A DNA stretch of 17,318 nt, taken from contig JAVBKB010000225.1 of NCBI GenBank assembly GCA_031554275.1, forward strand, positions 1-17,318, given 5' to 3'. The notes under the pieces are model-generated. The model was not told the origin of the DNA. It saw only the letters and a list, made by a program, of their open reading frames with translations, and made no database searches. Origin of the DNA: JAVBKB01 sp031554275. GTDB taxonomy: Bacteria; Bacillota; Bacilli; JARBTR01. A program made the translations under genes and the position numbers. Positions 1 to 7,860 of the stretch are shown one piece after another. Numbering within the stretch: the stretch's first letter is position 1; the number at the start of each line of letters is the position of its first letter.

Positions 1-290
1 GCAATTATGTGATTCGCACCGAGCTCTTTGAGTAGCAGAGTAGTTTCTAAAGAGACACCAAAATTACTGCCGACAGCGACAACACATAAGTCAAAATTAT
101 CGACTCCAATAGAACGTAAGACTTCCTCTTTGGTGCTGTCACCAATATGAGCATTTGTAATATCCGGAAGCAAGGCATTGACATTCTCTTCAGAAACATC
201 CATCACCATTACATCTTTACCCATTTCATTAAATTTCAAAGCCAAATGGCGACCGAATCGCCCCATACCAATTATTAGCACAGATTTCAT
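1..290 (-). CDS. ktrA: KtrA, potassium uptake regulatory (RCK) subunit, N-terminal part
   Basis: This is the 5' part of a gene that runs off the left edge; 96 codons are visible. The protein opens with a Rossmann nucleotide-binding motif (IGMGRFGRHLA, about residues 7-17), the GxGxxG pattern of the RCK/TrkA-N domain. KtrA proteins form a cytosolic ring that binds ATP/ADP (and in some species c-di-AMP through a C-terminal domain, not visible here) and gates the KtrB membrane channel. An acidic residue after the second strand (VMVMDVSEE, near residue 36) fits nucleotide ribose binding. The ATG at 290 lies five bases after the ktrB stop, and its AGGA ribosome-binding site overlaps the end of ktrB, so the two are co-transcribed and probably translationally coupled. 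The family call is firm. KtrA rather than the paralogue KtrC rests on the adjacent ktrB. Confidence 0.92.
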   Translation of the reverse strand, partial: MKSVLIIGMGRFGRHLALKFNEMGKDVMVMDVSEENVNALLPDITNAHIGDSTKEEVLRSIGVDNFDLCVVAVGSNFGVSLETTLLLKELGANHII

Positions 291-295
291 AAAAA

Positions 296-1630
296 TCATC
301 CTATCATAATTTTCTCAACTGGTCGTTGGAGTGGAATATCTGGTGATGATCTTGCAAATATCATTGCCAAGGACATTACGCCCAGCCGACCAAAAAACAT
401 TAAGAATACAAGCAATATTTTCGAGGGGGAACTGAGAAAGGGTGTAATCCCAATCGACATACCAGCTGTTCCACTTGCGGAAAAAACCTCAAAGAAGATT
501 TCTCTCACAGAAAACGTTTCCAAATATCCGATAATAATCATAGCAGTTAAGCTCACAAAAAAATATATAAAAAGTATGGCGCCAGCTTTCTTCAAGGCTG
601 AATCTTCAATTCGTCTACTGAAAGCCGTAATATGCTGTTTATTTCTGATTGTAGCAATGGTTGACATGAAAATAATAAAGAAAGTAGTCGTTTTGATCCC
701 ACCAGCAGTTGAACCTGGTGATCCACCAATGAGCATGAGTGAAACGATTAACAAGATAGACGGCACAGTTAATGTTGTGATATCGACTGTGCTAAACCCT
801 GCAGTTCTTGGCGAAACTGAATGAAATAATGACATCAATAAGGTTTCGCCAACACTTTTATCTAAAAAGGCATTTTGATGTTCCATAAAAAAGATCATGA
901 TAGTTGGCACAAGGATGAGAAATGCAGAAGTAGAAAGCACAACTTTTGTGTGCAACATATATTTCTTCCACTTCAAACCATGCACATAGATATCTGACCA
1001 AACGAGTGATCCAAGTCCACCAATTATAATCAATGCGATCACAACCAAATTGACATACAGATCATTTGAGTAATGTGACAGTGAAGAGAAGCTTGCAAAA
1101 CGTCCCATTAAATCAAGACCGCAATTGCAGAAAGCTGAAATCGCATGAAAGATTGCATTATAGATCCCTGCTAGCAGTCCCATTTCAGGGCAAAATCGAA
1201 ATGAAAGCAGCAGGGCACCGACCCCTTCACAAATGGCTGTTACGGAAAGCACTAACTTCATTAATCGGATGACGCCACCGATATGCTGGGTGTTCGATGC
1301 TTCTCGAATCAATATTCGTTGATTTATACCGATTTTCTTCTTGAGCAACAACATAAACAACGTGGCGATTGTCATAATGCCTAATCCACCAATTTGCATT
1401 AAGAAAAGGATAACGGTTTGTCCAAAAACAGACCAATAGTTATATGTATCATAGACAGTCAATCCAATTACACAGGAAGCTGAAGTTGAAGTGAACAAAG
1501 CATTGACGAGTGGCGTTGCAGTCTGATCTCTTGTAGCAATCGGTAAACTTAAAAATATAGTTCCCACCGCAATCAAAAGCGCAAAAGCTATTATCAAAAC
1601 TTGAACATTTGTTAACCGAATTTTCCTCAT
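296..1630 (-). CDS. ktrB: KtrB, potassium-translocating membrane subunit (Trk/Ktr/HKT family)
   Basis: An integral membrane K+ channel-like transporter of four M1-P-M2 repeats, working with KtrA. All four selectivity-filter glycines are present, in CVIGL, CNCGL, RTAGF and GTAGM (residues 56, 171, 278 and 390 from the chosen start). The flexible gate loop between filters three and four, IGGSPGSTAGGIKTTT (about 301-316), is intact. The length of 444 aa is normal. I chose the ATG at 1630 because the in-frame ATG at 1648 has no Shine-Dalgarno, while 1630 has AGAG five bases upstream and GGAG twelve bases upstream. The longer form would add six residues (MEFRVR). The first filter reads CVIG where many relatives have CVTG. 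The gene is separated from purD by a terminator and has its own promoter. Subunit order is ktrB-ktrA. Confidence 0.93.
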   Translation of the reverse strand: MRKIRLTNVQVLIIAFALLIAVGTIFLSLPIATRDQTATPLVNALFTSTSASCVIGLTVYDTYNYWSVFGQTVILFLMQIGGLGIMTIATLFMLLLKKKIGINQRILIREASNTQHIGGVIRLMKLVLSVTAICEGVGALLLSFRFCPEMGLLAGIYNAIFHAISAFCNCGLDLMGRFASFSSLSHYSNDLYVNLVVIALIIIGGLGSLVWSDIYVHGLKWKKYMLHTKVVLSTSAFLILVPTIMIFFMEHQNAFLDKSVGETLLMSLFHSVSPRTAGFSTVDITTLTVPSILLIVSLMLIGGSPGSTAGGIKTTTFFIIFMSTIATIRNKQHITAFSRRIEDSALKKAGAILFIYFFVSLTAMIIIGYLETFSVREIFFEVFSASGTAGMSIGITPFLSSPSKILLVFLMFFGRLGVMSLAMIFARSSPDIPLQRPVEKIMIG

Positions 1631-1712
1631 ACGTACTCTAAACTCCATTTTCTAACATAAATACTGATAACTACAGAAAAACATCTCTCGTTGAAAAATA
1701 GTTTGTCTTACA

Positions 1713-1741
1713 ATAATAGTTTTTATCATTATGAAGTGCAA
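1713..1741 (-). promoter_or_regulatory. Predicted promoter of ktrB-ktrA
   Basis: On the minus strand a -10 hexamer TATTAT (1713-1718, five of six matches to TATAAT) lies 17 bases downstream of a weaker -35, TTGCAC (1736-1741, three of six). The position between the purD terminator and ktrB is right for an independent promoter. Transcription would start near 1706, leaving a leader of about 75 bases, too short for a c-di-AMP riboswitch. The rest of 1649-1829 shows no gene or clear structure. The call is inferred from hexamers only. Confidence 0.55.
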
Positions 1742-1829
1742 TACAAAATAAATGGACAATCACAAAAATCGCGAAAATAAACCAAATAGTTTGATAGAAA
1801 TGCGGTTTTTGCTAATAATCATACACTTC

Positions 1830-1859
1830 AAAAAAGAAAGACCTTATTTCAGATCTTTC
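1830..1859 (-). terminator. Intrinsic terminator of the pur operon
   Basis: On the minus strand an 8-bp stem (GAAAGATC at 1859-1852 with GGTCTTTC at 1843-1836, one G-U pair) with an 8-base loop is followed directly by six U residues (1835-1830). It begins eight bases after the purD stop codon. It closes the operon and separates it from ktrBA. Confidence 0.88.
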
Positions 1860-1867
1860 AAAAGTTT

Positions 1868-3121
1868 TTATAATGCCTTTGCACTAATATCTGACCGATA
1901 GAACAGCCCTTCACATTGAATTTTTGCAAGTTCTCGATAAATTTCATCCTTTGCTTCATTCAACGATCCATTTTTACAAGCTATCAACAACACTCGTCCA
2001 CCATTTGTAACAAATTGATCATTTTCTATCGCAGTTCCTGCGTGAAAGACAAGTGTAGATGATGAAAGTTTGTTTAATCCCGAGATGACATGCCCTTTCT
2101 CATAAGCCTCTGGGTAGCCATTTGCGGCCAGTACCACCCCTACAACAGCCTCCTCAGACCATTGTAATGTTACTGGTTCATGATTCAGTATTTTCGTCAG
2201 GACATCAAGCAAATCATTTTCAAGACGAGGTAGAACGACTTCAGTTTCCGGATCACCAAAGCGAGCATTGAACTCAATTACCTTTGGACCGTCATTCGTA
2301 AGGATTAAGCCAGCATACAGAATTCCTGTGAAAGAACGATTCTCTTCGACCATTGCGGCAGCAACAGGCTCTAGAATTGTTTTCACTGCCAGTTCAACTA
2401 ATGCTTCTGCAATCTGTGGTACTGGAGAATAGGCACCCATTCCACCTGTATTTGGACCTGTATCACCATCAAAAGCTCGCTTATGGTCTTGTGCAATAAC
2501 CATTGGGTAGACTGCAGAACCATTGACAAATGCCATTAGAGAGAATTCCTCTCCATCTAAGAACTCTTCGATTACAACCGTCTTCCCTGCATCACCGAAT
2601 TTCACATCTGCCATCATTGATTGAATCGCAGCAAGCGCTTCTTCAACTGTCATTGCGACAACAACACCTTTTCCTGCTGCTAAACCATCCGCTTTGATCA
2701 CAATCGGCGCACCAATTGTTTTAATATAATCCGTTGCCAATTGAACATCTGTGAACGTCTCATAGTGAGCAGTTGGAATTTGGTACTTCTTCAACAGATC
2801 TTTTGTAAAAACCTTACTGCCTTCAATGATTGCCGCTTCTGATCTTGGTCCAAATATTTGCAAGCCTGCATCTTGAAACTGCTCGACAATTCCTGCTGTA
2901 AGAGGTGTTTCTGGTCCAACAAACGTCAACCCAATTTGCTGTAGATTTGCGAATGCAATTAACGCTTCGAAATTCATTTCATCGATTGGAACTAATGTGG
3001 CAACATCCCGCATCCCAGCGTTTCCTGGTGCAACAAATACGGTATCAACTTGAGGTGATTGAGCAAACTTCCATGCAAGTGCATGTTCTCGACCACCACG
3101 ACCTATGATAAGCACATCCAT
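1868..3121 (-). CDS. purD: PurD, phosphoribosylamine-glycine ligase (GAR synthetase)
   Basis: Catalyses the second step of IMP synthesis: phosphoribosylamine + glycine + ATP gives GAR. The 417-aa protein is full length. It has the N-terminal GRGGREHALAWK motif (residues 7-18), a central ATP-grasp domain beginning near residue 100 with the lysine/glycine-rich stretch VIKADGLAAGKGVVVA, the substrate-binding stretch HKRAFDGDTGPNTGGMGAYSP, and the metal-binding EFNARFGDPE. The ATG at 3121 has GGAGG seven bases upstream. It is the last gene of the operon, 83 bases after purH. That spacer is AT-rich and holds no convincing structure. The terminator follows eight bases after its TAA. No oddities seen. 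Confidence 0.97.
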   Translation of the reverse strand: MDVLIIGRGGREHALAWKFAQSPQVDTVFVAPGNAGMRDVATLVPIDEMNFEALIAFANLQQIGLTFVGPETPLTAGIVEQFQDAGLQIFGPRSEAAIIEGSKVFTKDLLKKYQIPTAHYETFTDVQLATDYIKTIGAPIVIKADGLAAGKGVVVAMTVEEALAAIQSMMADVKFGDAGKTVVIEEFLDGEEFSLMAFVNGSAVYPMVIAQDHKRAFDGDTGPNTGGMGAYSPVPQIAEALVELAVKTILEPVAAAMVEENRSFTGILYAGLILTNDGPKVIEFNARFGDPETEVVLPRLENDLLDVLTKILNHEPVTLQWSEEAVVGVVLAANGYPEAYEKGHVISGLNKLSSSTLVFHAGTAIENDQFVTNGGRVLLIACKNGSLNEAKDEIYRELAKIQCEGLFYRSDISAKAL

Positions 3122-3204
3122 AATTCATCCTCCGTACTGAGAAAAATTTTTTCAACAAATTGTGAAACTGCAATATTCAATTAAACACGTTTTCAATTCG
3201 ATCA

Positions 3205-4737
3205 TCAATGTTTGAAATGTCTAACCGCTGTAAAGACCATTGCGATTCCATATTCATCTGCCTTCTTAATGGAGTCTGCATCTTTGACAGAGCCACCAGG
3301 CTGAATGATTGCTGTCACGCCAGCTTTTGCAGCTGCTTCTACAGTGTCATCCATTGGGAAGAAGGCATCTGATGCAAGTGCTGAACCGATTGCTTTCTCT
3401 CCTGCCTGATCGATAGCAATGTTTGCTGCACCTACCCGATTCATTTGTCCAGCACCGACACCAATAGTCATACCGTTCTTCGCTAAAACAATGGCGTTAG
3501 ATTTCACATGCTTGACTACTTTCCAGCCAAGTTTCAGATCTTCCCACTCCTTTTCAGTGGGTTGTCGCTTGGTCGGGATAGTAATGGTCGCATCATCTAA
3601 TGAATAGCTATCTTCTTCTTGAAGCAATAGTCCACCTTGTACGGAGGTTATAATTTTCCCAGCTGCTGACTTTGTCAAATCAACAGTTAACAAGCGAATG
3701 TTTTTCTTTTCTTGCAAAATTTTCAACGCATCCTCTGAAAATGAAGGTGCAATCACAATTTCCAAGAAGATTTCATGCAGCTTCTCAGCTGTTGCCTTGT
3801 CAACCTCACGATTGGTTGCAATGATTCCTCCAAATATTGAAACAGGGTCTGCTTGATAAGCTCGTGTGAATGCTTCAAATATATCCGTGCCTGTCCCAAC
3901 ACCACATGGGTTCATATGTTTGACAGCAACAACCGCCGGCTCATTGAACTCCTTGACAATTGCTAAAGCAGTATCAGCATCATTGATATTATTGAAAGAG
4001 AGCTCCTTGCCATGAAGCTGCTTGGCATAAGCAATTGATGAAGCTGTTGCCAACGGGTTTTTGTAGAATGTCGCCTTCTGATGCGGGTTTTCCCCATAAC
4101 GTAAATCTTGCTGCTTTTCAAATGTGATTGTTAGCGATTCTGGATCTGCTTCGCCCACTTGCTTTGTTAAATACTCACCAATTAAGGCATCGTAAGCCGC
4201 AGTGTGACGGAAAACTTTTGCTGCCAAGCGGCGCTTTGTTTCAACTGAAACTGTTCCACTTGATGCCAATTCAGATAGAATCAAAGGATAATCCTTCGGA
4301 TCAACTACAACGGTTACAAATTCATGGTTTTTGGCTGCAGACCGAATCATGGTCGGCCCACCAATATCAATATTTTCAATCGCTTCTTCGAATTGGACAT
4401 CGTCCTTTGAAATTGTTTCTTTGAATGGATAAAGATTCACAACGACAAAATCAATCGGATCAATTGCTAATTCAGCAATTTGTTTCATATGACTCTCATT
4501 ATCTCGCACCGCGAGTAAACCACCATGAATACTGGGGTGCAGTGTTTTGACACGACCGTCCATAATTTCTGGAAATCCAGTGACTTCTGAGATTCCAATA
4601 ACGTCAAGCCCACTCTGTTGTAAAAGTGTTTTCGTGCCGCCTGTCGATATCACTTCAATCCCCAAATCAATTAAAGCCTTTGAAAATTCAATAATGCCAT
4701 CCTTATTGGACACACTAATCAATGCGCGCTTTTTCAT
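3205..4737 (-). CDS. purH: PurH, bifunctional AICAR formyltransferase / IMP cyclohydrolase
   Basis: Carries out the last two steps to IMP: formyl transfer from 10-formyl-THF to AICAR, then ring closure. The 510-aa length is standard. The N-terminal MGS-like cyclohydrolase domain (about 1-140) shows STGGTKTLLQ (31-40) and GRVKTLHPSIHGG (61-73). The C-terminal transformylase domain has LRYGENPHQ (212-220), LHGKELSFNNIND (241-253) and the catalytic Lys-His pair in VKHMNPCG (K273, H274). The ATG at 4737 follows a GGGGAG site five bases upstream. The gene lies 54 bases after purN and 83 bases before purD. Both domains appear intact. Confidence 0.97.
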   Translation of the reverse strand: MKKRALISVSNKDGIIEFSKALIDLGIEVISTGGTKTLLQQSGLDVIGISEVTGFPEIMDGRVKTLHPSIHGGLLAVRDNESHMKQIAELAIDPIDFVVVNLYPFKETISKDDVQFEEAIENIDIGGPTMIRSAAKNHEFVTVVVDPKDYPLILSELASSGTVSVETKRRLAAKVFRHTAAYDALIGEYLTKQVGEADPESLTITFEKQQDLRYGENPHQKATFYKNPLATASSIAYAKQLHGKELSFNNINDADTALAIVKEFNEPAVVAVKHMNPCGVGTGTDIFEAFTRAYQADPVSIFGGIIATNREVDKATAEKLHEIFLEIVIAPSFSEDALKILQEKKNIRLLTVDLTKSAAGKIITSVQGGLLLQEEDSYSLDDATITIPTKRQPTEKEWEDLKLGWKVVKHVKSNAIVLAKNGMTIGVGAGQMNRVGAANIAIDQAGEKAIGSALASDAFFPMDDTVEAAAKAGVTAIIQPGGSVKDADSIKKADEYGIAMVFTAVRHFKH

Positions 4738-4791
4738 AATCGCTCCCCTTTAATCGATTCAAGTTTGTAATTATTTTTCAAATGTAAGTCA

Positions 4792-5364
4792 CTATTTTCT
4801 TAGTAATAGTAAGTCTTGAATTGTATTGACATAAAGTAAGTGCTCAACCTGTTGGATTTTCAACTGCAGTGATTGTACAGTGTCCTCCGGAGAAATTGTA
4901 ACAATTTCCTGAGCAATAATCTTTCCAGTATCCATGCCTGAATCGACATAATGAATCGTGACACCAGTAACTTTGACCCCATAATCAAGTGCCTGTCCCA
5001 CTGCATTAATTCCTGGGAAGCTTGGCAAGAGTGATGGATGGATATTAATCATCTTGTCCTGATACACCCCTAGTAAAGTTGAACCAATCAAGCGCATGTA
5101 GCCTGCAAGCACAATTAAATCAATCTTCTTTTCATTCAGAACATGGAGGATTTCAGTCTCAAAATCCACCTTTGCCTTGTAGGTTTTCGGATCAAAACTG
5201 AATACCTCTATCCCATGCTTCTGCGAGCGAGCAATCGCACCTGCTTTTGGATTGTCAGAAACCAATAGACAAATCTCTGCTGATAACTCCCCTGCCTCAA
5301 TGGCATCAATAATCGCTTGAAAGTTTGTGCCTGAACCTGATGCAAACACGGCAATTCTCTTCAT
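4792..5364 (-). CDS. purN: PurN, phosphoribosylglycinamide (GAR) formyltransferase
   Basis: Converts GAR to FGAR using 10-formyltetrahydrofolate. The 190-aa protein has the N-terminal ASGSGTNFQAIIDAI phosphate-binding motif (residues 8-22), the catalytic Asn-His in INIHPSLLPSFPG and the downstream GVTIHYVDSGMDTG loop with the catalytic Asp. It is full length. The ATG at 5364 shares four bases (ATGA) with the purM stop and has GGAGG six bases upstream inside purM, so translation is probably coupled. This is the folate-dependent enzyme, not the formate-dependent PurT. Confidence 0.96.
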   Translation of the reverse strand: MKRIAVFASGSGTNFQAIIDAIEAGELSAEICLLVSDNPKAGAIARSQKHGIEVFSFDPKTYKAKVDFETEILHVLNEKKIDLIVLAGYMRLIGSTLLGVYQDKMINIHPSLLPSFPGINAVGQALDYGVKVTGVTIHYVDSGMDTGKIIAQEIVTISPEDTVQSLQLKIQQVEHLLYVNTIQDLLLLRK

Positions 5365-6398
5365 ACAGTGCCTCCTATCAATTCGACACCCGTACCAGTA
5401 ACAGCGCGACCAATGATATAGGCTTTTTCACCTAATTTATCACAAGCATCCAATACTGTTTCTACATCCGCTTTGTCAACTGCCAACACCATGCCTATAC
5501 CCATATTGAAAATATTAAACATGTCCTGTTGATTCAGCTTGCCAACCTCTTCAAGTAAATTAAATATTGGCAACACTGGCCAGCTACCCAAATCAATTTC
5601 GGCACCAATGCCAGCTGGTAACATACGCGGGATATTTTCTACAAAACCTCCACCAGTAATATGCGCCATTCCTTTAATTTGAACTTGCTTCAGTAAAGCA
5701 AGAACGGATTTCACATAGATGCGAGTCGGGCGCAATAGCTCTTCACCAAGTGGGCAATCAAGCTGACCATATGTTTGGTTTAAATCCAAGCCGCCGTCAG
5801 CAAGTAACGCCTTGCGCACTAGTGAGTACCCGTTGCTGTGAATACCGCTGGAACTAAGACCAATCAGAACATCTTCCGATTGAATATCCTGCCCAGTAAT
5901 TATTTTCTTCTTATCAACAATCCCAACCGTAAATCCAGCTAAATCATATTCGTCTGCTTGATACATGCCTGGCATCTCAGCAGTTTCACCACCAATTAAG
6001 GCACAACCTGCTTCCTGACAACCTGTTGCAACCCCTTTGACAATTGCTTCAATTTGCTCAGCGGACGCTTTGCCACAGGCAATATAATCTAGAAAAAATA
6101 ATGGCTCAGCGCCTTGAACAACGATGTCATTGACGCACATAGCAACTGCATCAATACCTATTGTGTCATGCTTATCCATCATAAATGCCAGCATTAACTT
6201 CGTGCCAACACCATCAGTGCCTGATACTAAGACAGGCTCTTTGCAGTTTGTTTTGGATAAATCAAACATCCCTCCAAATCCACCTAGTCCACTGAGTACC
6301 TCAGGACGAAGTGTTTTCTGCACATGTTTCTTCATGCGGGCAACTGCTTCGTAACCCTCTTCAATATCAACACCTGCTTGTTTATAAGGATTTGACAT
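5361..6398 (-). CDS. purM: PurM, phosphoribosylformylglycinamidine cyclo-ligase (AIR synthetase)
   Basis: Closes the imidazole ring: FGAM + ATP gives AIR. The 345-aa protein belongs to the PurM/PurL superfamily. It has GVGTKLML near residue 64, the cofactor motif IGGETAEMPGMY in the N-terminal half and HITGGGFVENIPRMLP in the C-terminal half. I set the start at the ATG at 6398 (MSNPYKQAG), which has GGGAGG seven bases upstream and matches the normal family N-terminus. The open frame continues to 6422, but that ATG would put the ribosome-binding site inside the gene. It lies 52 bases after purF and overlaps purN by four bases. Confidence 0.97.
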   Translation of the reverse strand: MSNPYKQAGVDIEEGYEAVARMKKHVQKTLRPEVLSGLGGFGGMFDLSKTNCKEPVLVSGTDGVGTKLMLAFMMDKHDTIGIDAVAMCVNDIVVQGAEPLFFLDYIACGKASAEQIEAIVKGVATGCQEAGCALIGGETAEMPGMYQADEYDLAGFTVGIVDKKKIITGQDIQSEDVLIGLSSSGIHSNGYSLVRKALLADGGLDLNQTYGQLDCPLGEELLRPTRIYVKSVLALLKQVQIKGMAHITGGGFVENIPRMLPAGIGAEIDLGSWPVLPIFNLLEEVGKLNQQDMFNIFNMGIGMVLAVDKADVETVLDACDKLGEKAYIIGRAVTGTGVELIGGTV

Positions 6399-6450
6399 AA
6401 TCAGACCTCCCTTCACCATCAATCATCTTTGATCAGCCAATCAATTTATT

Positions 6451-7860
6451 TCAACATTTTGCCTCGTTTGCTTTGTCATACACCGGTGTTGGGTATACCC
6501 CATCAAAGCAAGCACAACATTGTCCACAATTTGGTGAGTCATTCTCTCTCCCGATTGCTTTAATCAAGCCATCTTGACTCAAAAACTCGAGAGAATCTGC
6601 ACCAATTTCTTGGCAGATTTCAGCCAAACTATATCTTGCAGCAATAAGCTCTTTTCGTGTAGAGAAATCAATCCCGTAGTAACAGGGATGTTCAATCGTT
6701 GGAGATGCAACACGCAAATGTACTTCGCTTGCGCCTACATCCCTTAACATTTGGACAATGTGGCGACTGGTTGTCCCTCTTACAATTGAATCATCAATTA
6801 GCACAACCCGCTTCCCTGCAACAATTCCTCGAACTGGTGATAGTTTCATTTTGACACCACGCTCGCGCAATTCCTGTGAGGGTTGGATAAAAGTTCTCCC
6901 GACATAGCGGTTCTTGATTAATCCCATTTCATAGGGAATATTGGACTCTTCAGCAAACCCAATTGCAGCTGACACACCTGAGTCAGGAACAGCAGTCACA
7001 ATATCCGCATCAACAGGTGATTCCTTCGCCAAAATTTTTCCCATTCTTTTTCGAGCGGCATGTACATTCACATTGTCAATAATGCTATCAGGGCGAGAAA
7101 AATAAACATATTCCATCGAGCAAAACGAATGCGGTTCGTGCGGTGCAAATCTTTGAGATTCAACACCTGCATCCGAAATAATCAGCAATTCACCACGCTC
7201 AATATCTCGTTCAAAGGTTGCGCCAATAATATCAAATGCACATGACTCTGAAGCAATCACATATGCGTCACCTAATCTACCTAGCGATAAAGGGTGAAAC
7301 CCTTTTGGGTCGAGTGCCACTAACATCTTCTTTTCAGTCATGACTAGTAAAGCATAAGCACCTTCCAAAACATTCAATGCCGTTTTCATTTGTTCAACAA
7401 GAAAATCATCCTTGGTATTATTTTTGATTAAATGTGCAAGCACCTCAGTATCTGATGTTGAATGAAAAATACTTCCGTTTTTCTCTAAATCTCGTTTGAT
7501 CAAATCAGCATTCACGATATTTCCGTTGTGAGCCACTGCAAGTGAACCAGTGTGTGAACGAAATAAGAGTGGTTGCACATTCTCATATCCACCACCGCCG
7601 GCGGTTGAATAACGCACATGACCAATTGCAGCATTCCCAGTTAATTCACTGATCTTTGCTTCAGAGAAAACTTCGGTAACAAGACCCATGTTTTTGTGAC
7701 AAGTTAGTTTCGTACCATCCTTCACAACCATGCCAGCACCCTCTTGACCACGGTGCTGAAGACTATGCAAACCATAATAGGTGATTTGGGCAGCGTCTGT
7801 ATGACCCCATATCCCAAAAATACCACATTCCTCATTCAAACCTTTTATGTCAGCAAACAC
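6451..7860 (-). CDS. purF: PurF, amidophosphoribosyltransferase (first committed enzyme)
   Basis: Commits PRPP to purines: PRPP + glutamine gives 5-phosphoribosylamine. The GTG at 7860, seven bases after AGGAG, gives an 11-residue propeptide (MFADIKGLNEE) followed by Cys12, the N-terminal nucleophile of the glutaminase domain after processing. This is the same propeptide length as B. subtilis PurF. The four [4Fe-4S] ligand cysteines of the Bacillus type are visible at about C247, C393, C445 and C448. The PRPP-binding loop VVLIDDSIVRGTT lies at 352-364. The protein is 469 aa, and the start overlaps the end of purL by 16 bases. Oxygen-sensitive cluster and feedback inhibition by nucleotides are known for the family, not shown here. 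An upstream in-frame TTG (7878) lacks a suitable ribosome-binding site. Confidence 0.97.
   Translation of the reverse strand: MFADIKGLNEECGIFGIWGHTDAAQITYYGLHSLQHRGQEGAGMVVKDGTKLTCHKNMGLVTEVFSEAKISELTGNAAIGHVRYSTAGGGGYENVQPLLFRSHTGSLAVAHNGNIVNADLIKRDLEKNGSIFHSTSDTEVLAHLIKNNTKDDFLVEQMKTALNVLEGAYALLVMTEKKMLVALDPKGFHPLSLGRLGDAYVIASESCAFDIIGATFERDIERGELLIISDAGVESQRFAPHEPHSFCSMEYVYFSRPDSIIDNVNVHAARKRMGKILAKESPVDADIVTAVPDSGVSAAIGFAEESNIPYEMGLIKNRYVGRTFIQPSQELRERGVKMKLSPVRGIVAGKRVVLIDDSIVRGTTSRHIVQMLRDVGASEVHLRVASPTIEHPCYYGIDFSTRKELIAARYSLAEICQEIGADSLEFLSQDGLIKAIGRENDSPNCGQCCACFDGVYPTPVYDKANEAKC

Noticed and set aside
1649..1867. Possible c-di-AMP riboswitch before ktrB
   Set aside because: The predicted leader is too short and no conserved motif of that class is visible.
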